DNA of 64,000 nt from an uncultured Sulfitobacter sp. (GTDB lineage: Bacteria; Pseudomonadota; Alphaproteobacteria; Rhodobacterales; Rhodobacteraceae), in the NCBI RefSeq assembly GCF_947497275.1, contig NZ_CANMFS010000003.1, positions 310,001 to 374,000 on the forward strand. Direction: 5' to 3'. The notes beneath the pieces were generated by a model. The model saw nothing but the letters and a program-made list of their open reading frames with translations. It was not told the origin of the DNA and searched no databases. The number at the start of each line of letters is the position of its first letter. Position 1 is the first letter of the stretch. Both the position numbers and the translations under genes were made by a program. Positions 25,672 to 34,738 of this stretch are shown one piece after another.

Positions 25672-26588
25672 GCGCGGGCTCCGAACAATCCGGTGGGTTT
25701 CCAGATCAACACCACAGCCATCAGGATGTAAATCAACATCGACGCAAGCGCCGATCCCGCCGAGGTCGCTGTCGCGGGATCTGTGAACAGCTTGAAGAGG
25801 TGCGGCAGCAGAACGCCCCCCAACGTATCGGTCAAACCGACCAGAAGCGCGCCGATCAGCGCCCCCTTTATCGAGCCGATGCCGCCGATCACGATTACCA
25901 CGAAAGCGAGGATCAGCACCGGTTCTCCCATGCCGACCTGCACCGACTGGATCGCGCCCACCAAAGCGCCCGCCAGCCCGGCCAGCCCCGCGCCCAGCGC
26001 GAACACGATGGTGTAGAGCTTTGAGATGTCGACACCGAGCGCCGCGATCATCTCGCGGTCATTCTCGCCCGCGCGGATCTGGATGCCAAGGCGGGTCTTG
26101 CTGATGAGCACGAACAGACCGGCGGCGATGGCAAGGCCGATGCCGATGAGCGTCAACCGATAGAGCGGATACTGAATTCCGCCGGGCAAGGTCACAGGTC
26201 CCGAAAGGTAGTCGGGAATGTTGAGATACAGCGGAAAGGAGCCGAATATCCAACGGGTGCCTTCGGAAAAGATCAGGATCAGCGCGAAGGTCGCCAGCAC
26301 CTGATCGAGGTGATCGCGCGCATAAAGGCGACGGATCACAAGCACCTCGATCAGCGCACCCGCCGCCGCCGCCGCGGCAAGCGCCGAAACGAGCGCCAGC
26401 ATGAAAGACCCCGTTGCCCCCGCCACCGCCGCCGCCGCGAAAGCGCCGACCATGAACAGGGAGCCATGCGCGAGATTGATGAGCCCCATCACTCCGAACA
26501 CGAGGGTCAGGCCAGCGGCCATGACGAACAGCATTACGCCAAGTTGCACGCCGTTGAGGATCTGTTCTGCCAACAGGATCGGAGACAT
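25668..26588 (-). CDS. livH: ABC transporter permease, LivH type
   Basis: 306 aa with the LivH start pattern NGVQLGVMLFVMAAGLTLVF and GLINLAHGSLFMVGAF, and the later ALGAGLAGLAGALVGAI loop. About eight transmembrane helices. It lies about 50 bp after the binding-protein gene. Confidence 0.93.
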   Translation of the reverse strand: MSPILLAEQILNGVQLGVMLFVMAAGLTLVFGVMGLINLAHGSLFMVGAFAAAAVAGATGSFMLALVSALAAAAAAGALIEVLVIRRLYARDHLDQVLATFALILIFSEGTRWIFGSFPLYLNIPDYLSGPVTLPGGIQYPLYRLTLIGIGLAIAAGLFVLISKTRLGIQIRAGENDREMIAALGVDISKLYTIVFALGAGLAGLAGALVGAIQSVQVGMGEPVLILAFVVIVIGGIGSIKGALIGALLVGLTDTLGGVLLPHLFKLFTDPATATSAGSALASMLIYILMAVVLIWKPTGLFGARA

Positions 26589-26639
26589 GGGGGGACTTTC
26601 CGGGAAGGGTTCGGGGCGATCTTCGCCGCCCCGGTTTGT

Positions 26640-27791
26640 TTATTGCATCTGGCACTCGGCGGCGTGGGCGTCGCCGTGATCCTCAAGCGCCGTGCCGATG
26701 ATCTTGTTGGTATATACGTCACCTTCCCTGATCACTTCACGCACATAGATATCCTGTATCGGGTGGTGGTTGGTGTTGAATTTGAATTCCCCCCGCGTAC
26801 TGGCAAAATCCGCCTCTTCCAGCGCCGCCTGAAAGGCGTCCGCGTCCGAGATGTCGGCCTTGTCCATCGCGCTCAGCAACAGGTTCGCGGTATCGAACCC
26901 CTGACTGGCGTACAGCGACGGCAAACGTCCGTACTCGGCCTGAAAGCTCTCGACGAAGGCCGTGTTTGTCGGATTGTCGAGGTCCTTGCTCCACTGCGAG
27001 GTGTTCACAACGCCCAGCGCCGCATCGCCCACCGCTTGCAGGATGCCCTGGTCAAAGCTGAACGCGGGACCGACGACGGGGATGTCAACGCCGCTGTCGG
27101 CGTATTGTTTAAGGAACGAAATACCCATGCCGCCGGGCAGAAAGAAGAACACGCTATCGGCGCCCGATGCACGGATCTGCGCAATTTCCGAAGCATAGTC
27201 GGTCTGTCCCAAGGCGGTAAGTAACTCCCCCGATAGTTCACCCTCGTACTGACTCTTGTACCCGGTCAACGCGTCCTGTCCGGCCGGATAGTTCGGTGCG
27301 AGGATGAACGAATTCTTGTAGCCAGCCGAATTGGCATAGGCCCCCGCCGCCTCGTGCAGGTTGTCGTTCTGCCACGCGACATTAAAGTACAACGGGCTGC
27401 AACCGCGCCCCGCCAAAGCGGACGGACCGGCGTTGGGCGAGAGATAGAATTTGCCCTGCGCCACAGCACCCGGAATGACGGCCATCGCCAGATTGGACCA
27501 GATGATGCCGGTCAGGACATCCACCTTTTCGGACTGGATCATCTTGTCGGCAAGCTGCACCGCGATATCTGGCTTGCGCTGGTCATCCTCGATGATGACT
27601 TCAAGTTTGTCGTTGCCCGCCTGCTTGGCGGCCAGCATAAAGCCGTCGCGCACGTCTATGCCAAGGCCCGCACCACCACCAGACAGCGTGGTGATCATAC
27701 CGACCTTGACCTTGCCCGCATGGGTATCGGCAAAGGCACCTCCGGCCAGACCTGCGATGCAGGCGGCAAGTGCGAGTGTTCTGGGTGTCAT
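26640..27791 (-). CDS. Periplasmic substrate-binding protein of a LIV-type transporter
   Basis: 383 aa from ATG 27791, chosen because AAGGAG lies 8 nt upstream and a signal peptide follows (MTPRTLALAACIAGLAGGAF). Type I periplasmic binding fold (LivK/Peripla_BP_6): VKVGMITTLSGGGAGLGIDV, DDQRKPDIAVQLADKMI. The open frame continues upstream into the remains of a CoA ligase, which is not part of this protein. The substrate may be an aromatic or other carboxylic acid rather than leucine, judging from the flanking pseudogenes (inference). Confidence 0.9.
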   Translation of the reverse strand: MTPRTLALAACIAGLAGGAFADTHAGKVKVGMITTLSGGGAGLGIDVRDGFMLAAKQAGNDKLEVIIEDDQRKPDIAVQLADKMIQSEKVDVLTGIIWSNLAMAVIPGAVAQGKFYLSPNAGPSALAGRGCSPLYFNVAWQNDNLHEAAGAYANSAGYKNSFILAPNYPAGQDALTGYKSQYEGELSGELLTALGQTDYASEIAQIRASGADSVFFFLPGGMGISFLKQYADSGVDIPVVGPAFSFDQGILQAVGDAALGVVNTSQWSKDLDNPTNTAFVESFQAEYGRLPSLYASQGFDTANLLLSAMDKADISDADAFQAALEEADFASTRGEFKFNTNHHPIQDIYVREVIREGDVYTNKIIGTALEDHGDAHAAECQMQ

Positions 27792-27836
27792 GTGAAGTCT
27801 CCTTGTTGAGGTTGGAACGCGCCTCTGACGGGTGCT

Positions 27837-27978
27837 TTGGGGTTTAGTGTCGCGCTTGAGCAGAAAGCGCAGGATCTTGCCGGTCCGAGTTATCGGCAGT
27901 TCGTCGCAAAACACAATGCTGCGCGGATATTTATACGGTGATGATCGGTTTGATGTAGTCCAACAGCGCCACGTCATC
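27837..27978 (-). pseudogene. C-terminal fragment of a benzoate-CoA ligase-like enzyme
   Basis: One frame reads DDVALLDYIKPIIT and then shifts into PYKYPRSIVFCDELPITRTG plus KILRFLLKRD, ending just before the binding-protein gene. The motif PYKYPRxIVFxDELPxTxTGKIxRF is the extreme C-terminus of benzoate/aminobenzoate-CoA ligases, including the catalytic Lys of the TGK loop. A frameshift separates the two pieces, and nothing of the N-terminal 450 residues remains. Confidence 0.75.
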
Positions 27979-28009
27979 GCGCCACCGATATTGAGTCAGT
28001 CGGGGTAGT

Positions 28010-28174
28010 CAATCGGTTGTAAAACCCCCAGCGATCGCCCTCGTCGGCGTTCATCGCGCACCCGGTACAAAGCAATTCCGCCGAGCACCACTGCCCGATG
28101 ATGCGCAACAGGATCGCGCAAGCCCCAATGTCGCAGCCCGCTAGCCTGACGCGCGCGAACAGGAACGCGCAGTT
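28010..28174 (-). pseudogene. Internal fragment of an enoyl-CoA hydratase-like gene
   Basis: A 55-codon stretch without start reads FARVRLAGCDIGACAILLRI, then IGQWCSAELLCTG and MNADEGDRWGFYNRL. This resembles the crotonase-family segment [20 protein letters not shown] followed by AEELxYTGRxMxAEEGExWGFxNRL. Both ends are missing. It is fused out of frame to the MarR fragment upstream and runs into the CoA ligase fragment downstream. Confidence 0.7.
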
Positions 28175-28271
28175 CGTTCTTGATCACCCGGGTGGCCTTG
28201 AGCAGCCACAATCGCAGGCGGTGCTCCGACGCAGATTCGGTTACGTTGAAGTAAAGCGACACGTTGTTCAT
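28167..28271 (-). pseudogene. N-terminal fragment of a MarR-type regulator
   Basis: ATG 28271 overlaps the stop of the SDR fragment (ATGA). About 35 codons give ESASEHRLRLWLLKATRVIK, similar to the start of MarR regulators from aromatic-CoA clusters (RLRLWLRLLKATRVIExELR). The helix-turn-helix is missing. The similarity is short, so this is the least certain of the fragments. Confidence 0.45.
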
Positions 28272-28513
28272 ATCTCGCCCCCCGTTAGGTTAAGCGTGCG
28301 GCCCTTCACCGACCGGGCAGCGGGCGCGCAAAGATAGAGCGCTGCAGCCGCGACCTCGGCCACCTTGGTGAAAAGCTTTTGCGGATTACCCTTGGACAAG
28401 GATTTTGCCGCGGCTTCGTAGCTCACTTGTCCATGTTTTTGGCGATGGAGGTCTCGAGCATCGGGGTGTGGATGAAAACCCGAACAGATGGCGTCGACAG
28501 TGATGCCTGTGCC
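28268..28513 (-). pseudogene. C-terminal fragment of an SDR gene with frameshifts
   Basis: Three frames in series give GTGITVDAICSGF, then HTPMLETSIAKNMDK, then SYEAAAKSLSKGNPQKLFTK followed by VAEVAAAALYLCAPAARSV and NLTGGEI-stop. Together they match the last 80 or so residues of a short-chain dehydrogenase (PGFVxTPM...EVAxxxLYLCxPxARSVNGxxLNLTGG). At least two frameshifts are present, and the Rossmann half is gone. Confidence 0.75.
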
Positions 28514-28515
28514 TT

Positions 28516-28587
28516 GGGTTGGCGCAGCTTGGACGAGATGGCAACGTAAAGACCGGCTGGACCGCCATCGAGGCAGGCAAGGCGCAT
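28516..28587 (-). pseudogene. N-terminal fragment of a flavin monooxygenase (salicylyl/anthraniloyl-CoA type)
   Basis: ATG 28587 opens MRLACLDGGPAGLYVAISSK, matching the FAD-binding start MRIACLGGGPAGLYFAISMK of bifunctional salicylyl/anthraniloyl-CoA monooxygenases. The second glycine of GxGxxG is replaced by D (LDGGPAG), and similarity ends after about 24 codons, where the SDR fragment begins. Confidence 0.6.
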
Positions 28588-28692
28588 TTCCCTCTCCGAG
28601 TTCGCTGCTGAAACAAGGCTAGGCGCCTGCTGGGTTCGTTTCATGGTTTAGTATTTTGGGTTTGAAGGATGCAGGAAGGTCCGGGCCGGCAG

Positions 28693-30369
28693 TTACCGTT
28701 GAAATGTCACTGCACCGTCACAGATCGTCAAGACTGCGTACGCCTGCGTGATGTCATCGGGCGCGAGCCGGAACAGATCCATGTTCAATACGGCCACATC
28801 CGCCATCATCCCTGCCTTCAGCATGCCTTTGCAGTCCTCGTTGAACTCGACCCATGCGTTGTCGCGGGTGTAGCTCGCGAGCGTATCGGTCAGGGTTTGC
28901 GTCTGGTCGGGCCACGCCGACCCAAGATCGAGCGGCGCGATCGCGGCGCGGATGTTGGGCATCACATCGACTGGAATCACCGGCCAATCGGTCGAAAAAA
29001 TAACGCGCGCACCGGTGTCGCGGATCGTCTGCCACGCGTAGGCGCCCGCGATCTGGTCATCGTGCAGATACTGGCCGACTGCCCCGGGCGGAAAGATATG
29101 GCCGATGGGCGCATGGCCGGGCTGAATTGACGCGACGATGTCAAACTCGGCAAGGCGCGGTATGTCGTCGGGGTGCATCACCTCGAGATGCTCGATCCGG
29201 TGGCGGCTGTCGCGCGCGCCGTTAGCCTGTCGCGCAGCGGCGAAGGCGTCGATGGTGCGGCGGACGCCCGCGTCCCCGATCGCGTGCACCGCGATCTGAA
29301 ACCCGAGACGGTCCGCCTCGATGCAGGCGGCCTCGAAATGCTCTTGGGTGAACACCTCATCGCCCGCGTTGCCACCCGCGCCCAGCACGCCGGGATAGGG
29401 GCGCAGCATCAACGCGGTGCCGCTTTCGATAACACCGTCGAAGAACATCTTGACGTGGCCGCAGCGCAGCTTGTCGCTATGGAACCTGTTGCGCATTTGC
29501 GGCGCTTCGGCGGCGATGCGGCTGATCGGATCGGTTCCCTTCATGTGGAACGGCACGAGACAGCGGCACGGCAGACGGCCTTCCGCGTCAAGCTCGGACA
29601 ACAGCTCAAGCTGATAGGTATTGCCGTCCATCAGGTGCAGACCGGTGATCCCCTGCGCGGCACAATGCGCGAGGCCCTTCGCGATTACATCCTTATCCAT
29701 TTCGCGCTGCGCGGGCGTGGCGGGCGGCTGTGGATCCTTGCCGGTGGTCAGACCCAGCATCTCTCGGCCCGCGTGGTCGGTCATCGCAAGGACCGCGCCG
29801 TAAGCGCCCGGCTCAAGTAATTCGCCGGCGGCATACCCATCGTTGCCGATCACGACTTGCGATCCCGCATCGACTCGCGCGCCGCGAAATAACCCCGCAG
29901 CCTTCAAAGCAGCGGTATTCGCCCAGACGGTGTGATGATCGGGCGCAAACAGGGCCAGCGGTCGGTCGGGCAGGATCTGGTCCAGATCATGCCTTGTCGG
30001 CGTCGCGCCGGTGCCCAGAATGCCGTAATCTGCCATCACACAGAACACCAGATCGCTGTCCGGGTATGTTTCTGCATAGGGCAGGATGACTTCGGCCATC
30101 GTCTCCAGACCTTCAACCCCATACAGGCTCGGCAGGGTCAACTCCACCGATCCGGTAAACAGGTGCACGTGGCTGTCGATCAATCCGGGCAACACCGTGC
30201 CGCCATTCGCATCATATACCTTGGTGTCCGGACCGGACAGCGCAAGGATCGCCGTGTTATCACCGACTGCCGTGATCAGGCCTGCGGTAATTGCCAGCGC
30301 CTGCGCCGTTGGTTGCTCGGGATCAAAGGTCATCAGCGCACCATTGTGCACGATCAGATCTGCGGTCAT
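28693..30369 (-). CDS. Amidohydrolase family protein (YtcJ-like)
   Basis: 558 aa from ATG 30369. The metal-binding HxH is in GLIDSHVHLFTG near residue 60; later landmarks are AVHAIGDAGVRRTIDAF, HRIEHLEVM and FSTDWPV (the conserved Asp). This is the amidohydrolase_3/YtcJ group, which includes N-substituted formamide deformylases; no signal peptide. It lies about 60 bp downstream of the polyamine-type binding protein on the same strand and probably belongs to that operon, perhaps hydrolysing an imported amide. Confidence 0.85.
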   Translation of the reverse strand: MTADLIVHNGALMTFDPEQPTAQALAITAGLITAVGDNTAILALSGPDTKVYDANGGTVLPGLIDSHVHLFTGSVELTLPSLYGVEGLETMAEVILPYAETYPDSDLVFCVMADYGILGTGATPTRHDLDQILPDRPLALFAPDHHTVWANTAALKAAGLFRGARVDAGSQVVIGNDGYAAGELLEPGAYGAVLAMTDHAGREMLGLTTGKDPQPPATPAQREMDKDVIAKGLAHCAAQGITGLHLMDGNTYQLELLSELDAEGRLPCRCLVPFHMKGTDPISRIAAEAPQMRNRFHSDKLRCGHVKMFFDGVIESGTALMLRPYPGVLGAGGNAGDEVFTQEHFEAACIEADRLGFQIAVHAIGDAGVRRTIDAFAAARQANGARDSRHRIEHLEVMHPDDIPRLAEFDIVASIQPGHAPIGHIFPPGAVGQYLHDDQIAGAYAWQTIRDTGARVIFSTDWPVIPVDVMPNIRAAIAPLDLGSAWPDQTQTLTDTLASYTRDNAWVEFNEDCKGMLKAGMMADVAVLNMDLFRLAPDDITQAYAVLTICDGAVTFQR

Positions 30370-30429
30370 CCGACGCTCCCGATTGCTGAGGGGATCCATG
30401 GCCCTGCCGAAAGCGGGCCATGGATACGG

Positions 30430-31455
30430 TTACTTCTGGAGTTCTGTCCAGATCGCAGTGTAGAGCTTGGTCGCTTCCGGTGGGCAGGTTCTTGCGACAT
30501 AGGCCGCGCCTTTCAACTCGGCGGGCACGACGATTTCGGGCGCGGTCTTCATGTCCTCGGGCATGAATTCTTCGGACCCAGCGATGCCGTTGGCGTAGCG
30601 CGCAAACGACGACAGCATGGCCGCGTTTTCAGGCGCCATGATAAAATTGAGGAAGGTTTTCGCCTCTTCCACGTTTGTCGCATCGGCCAAGATCGCGGCG
30701 TTGTCCATCCAGACGGGATAGCCTTCCTGCGGATAGCCGAAGGAAATATCGGCGTTCTTGGCGCGCGCGCGCATCGAGGCACCGTTCCAGTTTGATCCCG
30801 CGGCCACATCTCCAGCTGCGTATTTCTCGATCATGCCATAGTCCATCGAAATCCAGCTTGGCTTGGCGGCCTGCAGCATGTCGCGCACCTTCTTGAGGAC
30901 TTCCTTGTCGGCCGTGCATTGCTCTCCGCCGACGTAGTGGATCGCGAGGCCCATCAAGTCGTTCATCTCGGGCGTGACGTTGATTTTACCCTTCAGTTCT
31001 TCCGGCGGATCGAAGATCACGGCGGAGGTGTCGATGTCGCCATCGTAGACGGATGTGTTCACCGTCACGCCGACTGTTCCCCACTGCCATGGCACGGTGT
31101 AATTGCGGCCCGGATCGAATTCGACATCGACCCACTGCGGGTCCATGTTCGAGAAGTTTTCCATCTCGTTTGGCTTGCTTTCCATCAGCAGGCCTTCGTC
31201 GATGAAGATCGGCACATAGGTCCCCGACGGCACGACAATGTCGAAGCCGTGACCGCCCGCCTTGATCTTGGCCAGCGCCGTATCGTTGCTGTCGTAATCG
31301 GTGATCGTGACCTTGATGCCGGTCTCTTTCTCGAACTTCTCGATCATCTCGGGGCTGGTGTAGTTGCCCCAGTTGTACAGGTTCAACTCTCCTTCGGCGA
31401 AGGCCGGAGCGGCGAGTGCCAGAAACATCGCGGTTGTTGCCAGTGTCTTGGTCAT
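30430..31455 (-). CDS. potD: Polyamine-type ABC transporter substrate-binding protein
   Basis: 341 aa with signal peptide MTKTLATTAMFLALAAPAFA. Spermidine/putrescine binding-protein features: NLYNWGNYTSPEMIEKFEKE, DIVVPSGTYVPIFIDEGLL, and PWQWGTVGVTVNTSVY. It works in the periplasm with the PotA, PotB and PotC homologues upstream. The exact ligand (putrescine, spermidine or another amine) cannot be read from the sequence. Confidence 0.9.
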   Translation of the reverse strand: MTKTLATTAMFLALAAPAFAEGELNLYNWGNYTSPEMIEKFEKETGIKVTITDYDSNDTALAKIKAGGHGFDIVVPSGTYVPIFIDEGLLMESKPNEMENFSNMDPQWVDVEFDPGRNYTVPWQWGTVGVTVNTSVYDGDIDTSAVIFDPPEELKGKINVTPEMNDLMGLAIHYVGGEQCTADKEVLKKVRDMLQAAKPSWISMDYGMIEKYAAGDVAAGSNWNGASMRARAKNADISFGYPQEGYPVWMDNAAILADATNVEEAKTFLNFIMAPENAAMLSSFARYANGIAGSEEFMPEDMKTAPEIVVPAELKGAAYVARTCPPEATKLYTAIWTELQK

Positions 31456-31480
31456 TTTGGTCTCCCTTGGTGACGGTGAT

Positions 31481-32287
31481 TTATTTTTTCATTTTGCTCA
31501 GCACGGTGAAGGCAATCACCATGAGGATGGATATGCTAAGCAACGCGGTGGAAATCGCGTTGATTTCCGGCGTTACGACACGTCGCAATTGGCCGAGCAT
31601 GTAGGTAGGCAGTGTATCCTGTCCGGCGGATTTGACAAATTCGGTGATTACCACGTCATCGAGGCTGATCACGAAGGCCAGCATAGCGCCCGCAAGAATC
31701 CCCGGCCAAAGCTGTGGCAGGGTGATCCGGCGGAACACCTGAAATGGCGTGGCATATAGATCCGCCGCCGCCTGTTCGAGCGTCAGATCCATGCCCTGCA
31801 ACCGTGCTCGGATCGGCAGATAGGCGAACGGGATGCAGAACGCCGAATGTGCGAGGATCAGGTAGAACAATCCGGTATACCCGGTCGCCACCTTGATCCC
31901 CGCGAAAAAGATCAGCAGCGCCACGGCGGTCACGATTTCGGGCACCATCAGCGGCTGGTTGATCAGTGCGAAGACGACGCTCTGGCCCCTGAACTTGCGC
32001 GTGCGGGTTGTGGCGAGCGCCGCCATGACCGCCACGGAGGTCGAGACCGCGGAGGCCCAGAGTGCGATGATCAGGCTGCGTACCGTCGCCTCCTGCACCT
32101 GCTCGTTCTGCCAGGCGGATTGATACCAGCGCCACGAAAACCCCTCCCAGATCGCTATAGAGGAACCCGCGTTGAACGAATAGATCACCAGCAGGATGAT
32201 CGGCATGTAAAGCAGCACAAAGCAGCTGAACGCGATGGTGGTAAAGCCTGTTTGGCGGTGAACGTCGTACCTTGTGTATCTAGCCAC
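31481..32287 (-). CDS. potC: Polyamine-type ABC transporter permease, PotC
   Basis: 268 aa starting with GTG at 32287, overlapping the potB stop by 8 bp. Six transmembrane helices and the EAA loop EQAAADLYATPFQVFRRITL. The segment FVISLDDVVITEFVKSAG is typical of PotC/PotI. Confidence 0.92.
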   Translation of the reverse strand: MARYTRYDVHRQTGFTTIAFSCFVLLYMPIILLVIYSFNAGSSIAIWEGFSWRWYQSAWQNEQVQEATVRSLIIALWASAVSTSVAVMAALATTRTRKFRGQSVVFALINQPLMVPEIVTAVALLIFFAGIKVATGYTGLFYLILAHSAFCIPFAYLPIRARLQGMDLTLEQAAADLYATPFQVFRRITLPQLWPGILAGAMLAFVISLDDVVITEFVKSAGQDTLPTYMLGQLRRVVTPEINAISTALLSISILMVIAFTVLSKMKK

Positions 32288-33191
32288 GGTGCGGCTCCTC
32301 GCTGCCGGCGGCGCGCACGTAGAGCAACAGGGCGAGCATCACTATTCCCAGAAGCGTGATCGAAAGCGCCGCCCCCAACGGCCAGTTACGCCCCTGCCCG
32401 AACTGCAATTCGATCAGGTTCCCGATCATCAACTGGTTGCCGCCACCCATCACCCGCGGCGTGACGTAGGCGCCCAGCGACGGCACGAACACAAGGATCG
32501 ATCCGGCGACAACGCCAGGCTTGACCAGCGGCACGATCACCCGGCGCAGGACCTGAAACCGCGTTGCGTAAAGGTCATAGGCCGCCTCGACCAGGCTGAA
32601 ATCCAGCCGCTCCATCGCCGCGTAAAGCGGCAGCACCATCAGCGGCAGATAGACATAGACCATCCCCACGAGAATCGAGAATTCGGTGTACAGCATCTGG
32701 ATCGGGGCATCGATGACACCGAGCCACAGCAACAGCGTATTGACCGTGCCCTCGTTCCGCACCAACTCGACCACCGCGAAGGTCCGGATCAGAAGGTTGG
32801 TCCAGAACGGGATGATGATCAGCAGCATCCACAGATCGCGCTGTTTTTTGGGCCGCGTCGCGATGAAATAGGCGGTGGGAAAGCCAAAGAACAGGCACAA
32901 AACCGTGGTCATCAGCGACAGCTTCACCGAACGGGCGAAGATGCTCAGATGCGCGTCGGAAAAGCCGAGCGTGTCGTCGAAGATATCGCGCTGCATGACA
33001 ACGTTGAACCACGCATCGACCGAAAACTGCCATTCCACCCCGCCGTAATCGCCGGGTGTGAGAAACGAATAGACGAGCGTGATCAGCAACGGGCCACTGG
33101 CCGCGATCAGCAGGATGACAAGCGCGGGCGCCAGCAAGAGCCAGCGGGTGCGCGCGGCGCGCTGTTGCGTGGCTTGGGCAAGATCAGCCAT
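32280..33191 (-). CDS. potB: Polyamine-type ABC transporter permease, PotB
   Basis: 303 aa with six transmembrane helices, the EAA loop VEAAYDLYATRFQVLRRVIV and the PotB/PotH segment FVPSLGAYVTPRVMGGG. It follows potA by 3 bp. Confidence 0.92.
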   Translation of the reverse strand: MADLAQATQQRAARTRWLLLAPALVILLIAASGPLLITLVYSFLTPGDYGGVEWQFSVDAWFNVVMQRDIFDDTLGFSDAHLSIFARSVKLSLMTTVLCLFFGFPTAYFIATRPKKQRDLWMLLIIIPFWTNLLIRTFAVVELVRNEGTVNTLLLWLGVIDAPIQMLYTEFSILVGMVYVYLPLMVLPLYAAMERLDFSLVEAAYDLYATRFQVLRRVIVPLVKPGVVAGSILVFVPSLGAYVTPRVMGGGNQLMIGNLIELQFGQGRNWPLGAALSITLLGIVMLALLLYVRAAGSEEPHRG

Positions 33192-33194
33192 CCG

Positions 33195-34280
33195 TCAATC
33201 CCTCAACACCTGCGCCACGTCATCGCCGAACCGCACGCCGATCCGCTGCCCCGAGGCATAGGCCGCCTTGATCTCCGGCTGGTTCTGGCGGCGCACGACA
33301 AAGCCCGTGCCGTCGTCCAGCGCGATGTGATAATGCGTGTCGGTCCCGAAATAGACGATCTCGCCCAGTGTGCCGGCCAGAAGCCCTTCATCCTCGGACG
33401 CAAGGCTTGCGTGCTCGGGCCGGATCGCCAGCGTGACCTTGCCCTTCTGTTTGACGTCCGCGTGGCCGCGCGCCTTCACCGTCTTGCCCGACGACAACCG
33501 CGTCTGGATGCTGTCGCCCTCAAAGGCGGTGATCTCGGCGGGCAGGAAATTGGTGTCTCCGATGAAGTCCGCGACGAAGCGTTCGGCAGGCTGGTCATAG
33601 ATGTCGCGCGGCCCGCCGACCTGACGAATGGTGCCGGCACTCATCACCGCGATGCGGTCCGACATTGCCAGCGCCTCTTCCTGATCGTGCGTCACGAAGA
33701 TGAAGGTGATGCCCGTCTCCGTTTGCAAACGCTTCAGTTCAAGCTGCATGTCCTTGCGCAGCTTGAAGTCCAGCGCGCTCAACGGCTCGTCCAACAGCAG
33801 AACCTTAGGCTTGGGCGCCAGTGCGCGCGCCAGCGCGACACGCTGTTGCTGGCCGCCTGAGATTTGGCCAGTCTGGCGGTCCGCCATCTGGGTCATCTTT
33901 ACCAGTTCCATCATCTCATCCACCGTCCGCGTGATTTCCGCGCGCGATTTGCCCAGCATCTCAAGCCCGAAGGCGATATTCTGAGCCACCGTGAGATGCG
34001 GGAACAGCGCATAGTTCTGGAACACAGTATTCACGGGCCGCTTGTGCGGCGGCAAGGCCAGCAGATCCTCGCCGTGCATTGTTAGCGTGCCTTCGGTCGG
34101 ATGCTCGAACCCCGCGATGAGGCGCAACAGCGTGGTCTTGCCACAGCCCGACGGACCCAGCAGGGTGAAAAACTCGTTCTCCAGAATATCGATTGTCGCC
34201 TCTTCGAGAGCCACAACGGGAGGCTGTCCCGGATAGACCTTGCGCAGTTTCCGCGCGCTGATCGCTACTGTCACACACAT
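33195..34280 (-). CDS. potA: Polyamine-type ABC transporter ATPase, PotA
   Basis: 361 aa from ATG 34280; an in-frame GTG at 34274 with GGGGA upstream is an alternative. Walker [10 protein letters not shown] (42-50), signature [15 protein letters not shown], Walker [13 protein letters not shown], then a C-terminal TOBE-like regulatory domain ([12 protein letters not shown]). First gene of the potABCD-amidohydrolase operon. Confidence 0.93.
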   Translation of the reverse strand: MCVTVAISARKLRKVYPGQPPVVALEEATIDILENEFFTLLGPSGCGKTTLLRLIAGFEHPTEGTLTMHGEDLLALPPHKRPVNTVFQNYALFPHLTVAQNIAFGLEMLGKSRAEITRTVDEMMELVKMTQMADRQTGQISGGQQQRVALARALAPKPKVLLLDEPLSALDFKLRKDMQLELKRLQTETGITFIFVTHDQEEALAMSDRIAVMSAGTIRQVGGPRDIYDQPAERFVADFIGDTNFLPAEITAFEGDSIQTRLSSGKTVKARGHADVKQKGKVTLAIRPEHASLASEDEGLLAGTLGEIVYFGTDTHYHIALDDGTGFVVRRQNQPEIKAAYASGQRIGVRFGDDVAQVLRD

Positions 34281-34738
34281 CCCCGATGTTCAAATCTTCA
34301 CCAAACCACCTTCGGCCATCCGGTTCTGAATTACCATGATTGCGGCAACCAAGCGGCGATGAAATCACATCGCCCGGTTATATTTCGGACGTTTCTGAGC
34401 GAATGAGGGGTTAGGTTTGGATCAAACCCTGAAGGGAAGAGGCGTTTGACGGCTGCGCACGCCATTTGTGCATGTCAGTGACGATTCCTTTGTTTTGAAC
34501 GCTGCCGGTGGATGCTGCGTAGCAAACTGCAATTCGACGCCTGCCGTCTCATGCGGACTGACGCACCGGGGACGGGTGATCCGACACCGGTACGTGATAT
34601 GCATGCGGAGGCAAGACCGGCTCCACGTGCGGGCGGCCCTGCGCGAATGCGAAGTTGCAGCACTGTGGCAGGACCAACCCTGCCGCCTTTCAAGCGCCGA
34701 CGGATAGAGCAATGCGCGCCTGAGCTACCGCAGGTGCC
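34281..34738. other. Intergenic region between potA and the cyclase-TPR gene
   Basis: 458 bp with no convincing gene on either strand. It must hold the promoter of the pot operon (minus strand), and a perfect inverted repeat lies at 34355-34374. The part from about 34440 to 34738 is GC-rich and may be degraded coding DNA, but I recognise nothing in it. Confidence 0.45.
34355..34374. promoter_or_regulatory. Inverted repeat upstream of potA
   Basis: GGCGATG-AAATCA-CATCGCC is a perfect 7-bp inverted repeat with a 6-bp spacer, about 75 bp before the potA start. It is a candidate operator for a regulator of the polyamine uptake operon. No regulator gene is next to it. Confidence 0.4.

Noticed and set aside
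27792-27977. Extended N-terminus of the substrate-binding protein
   Set aside because: The extra 62 residues are the remains of a CoA ligase; the signal peptide and ribosome binding site support ATG 27791.
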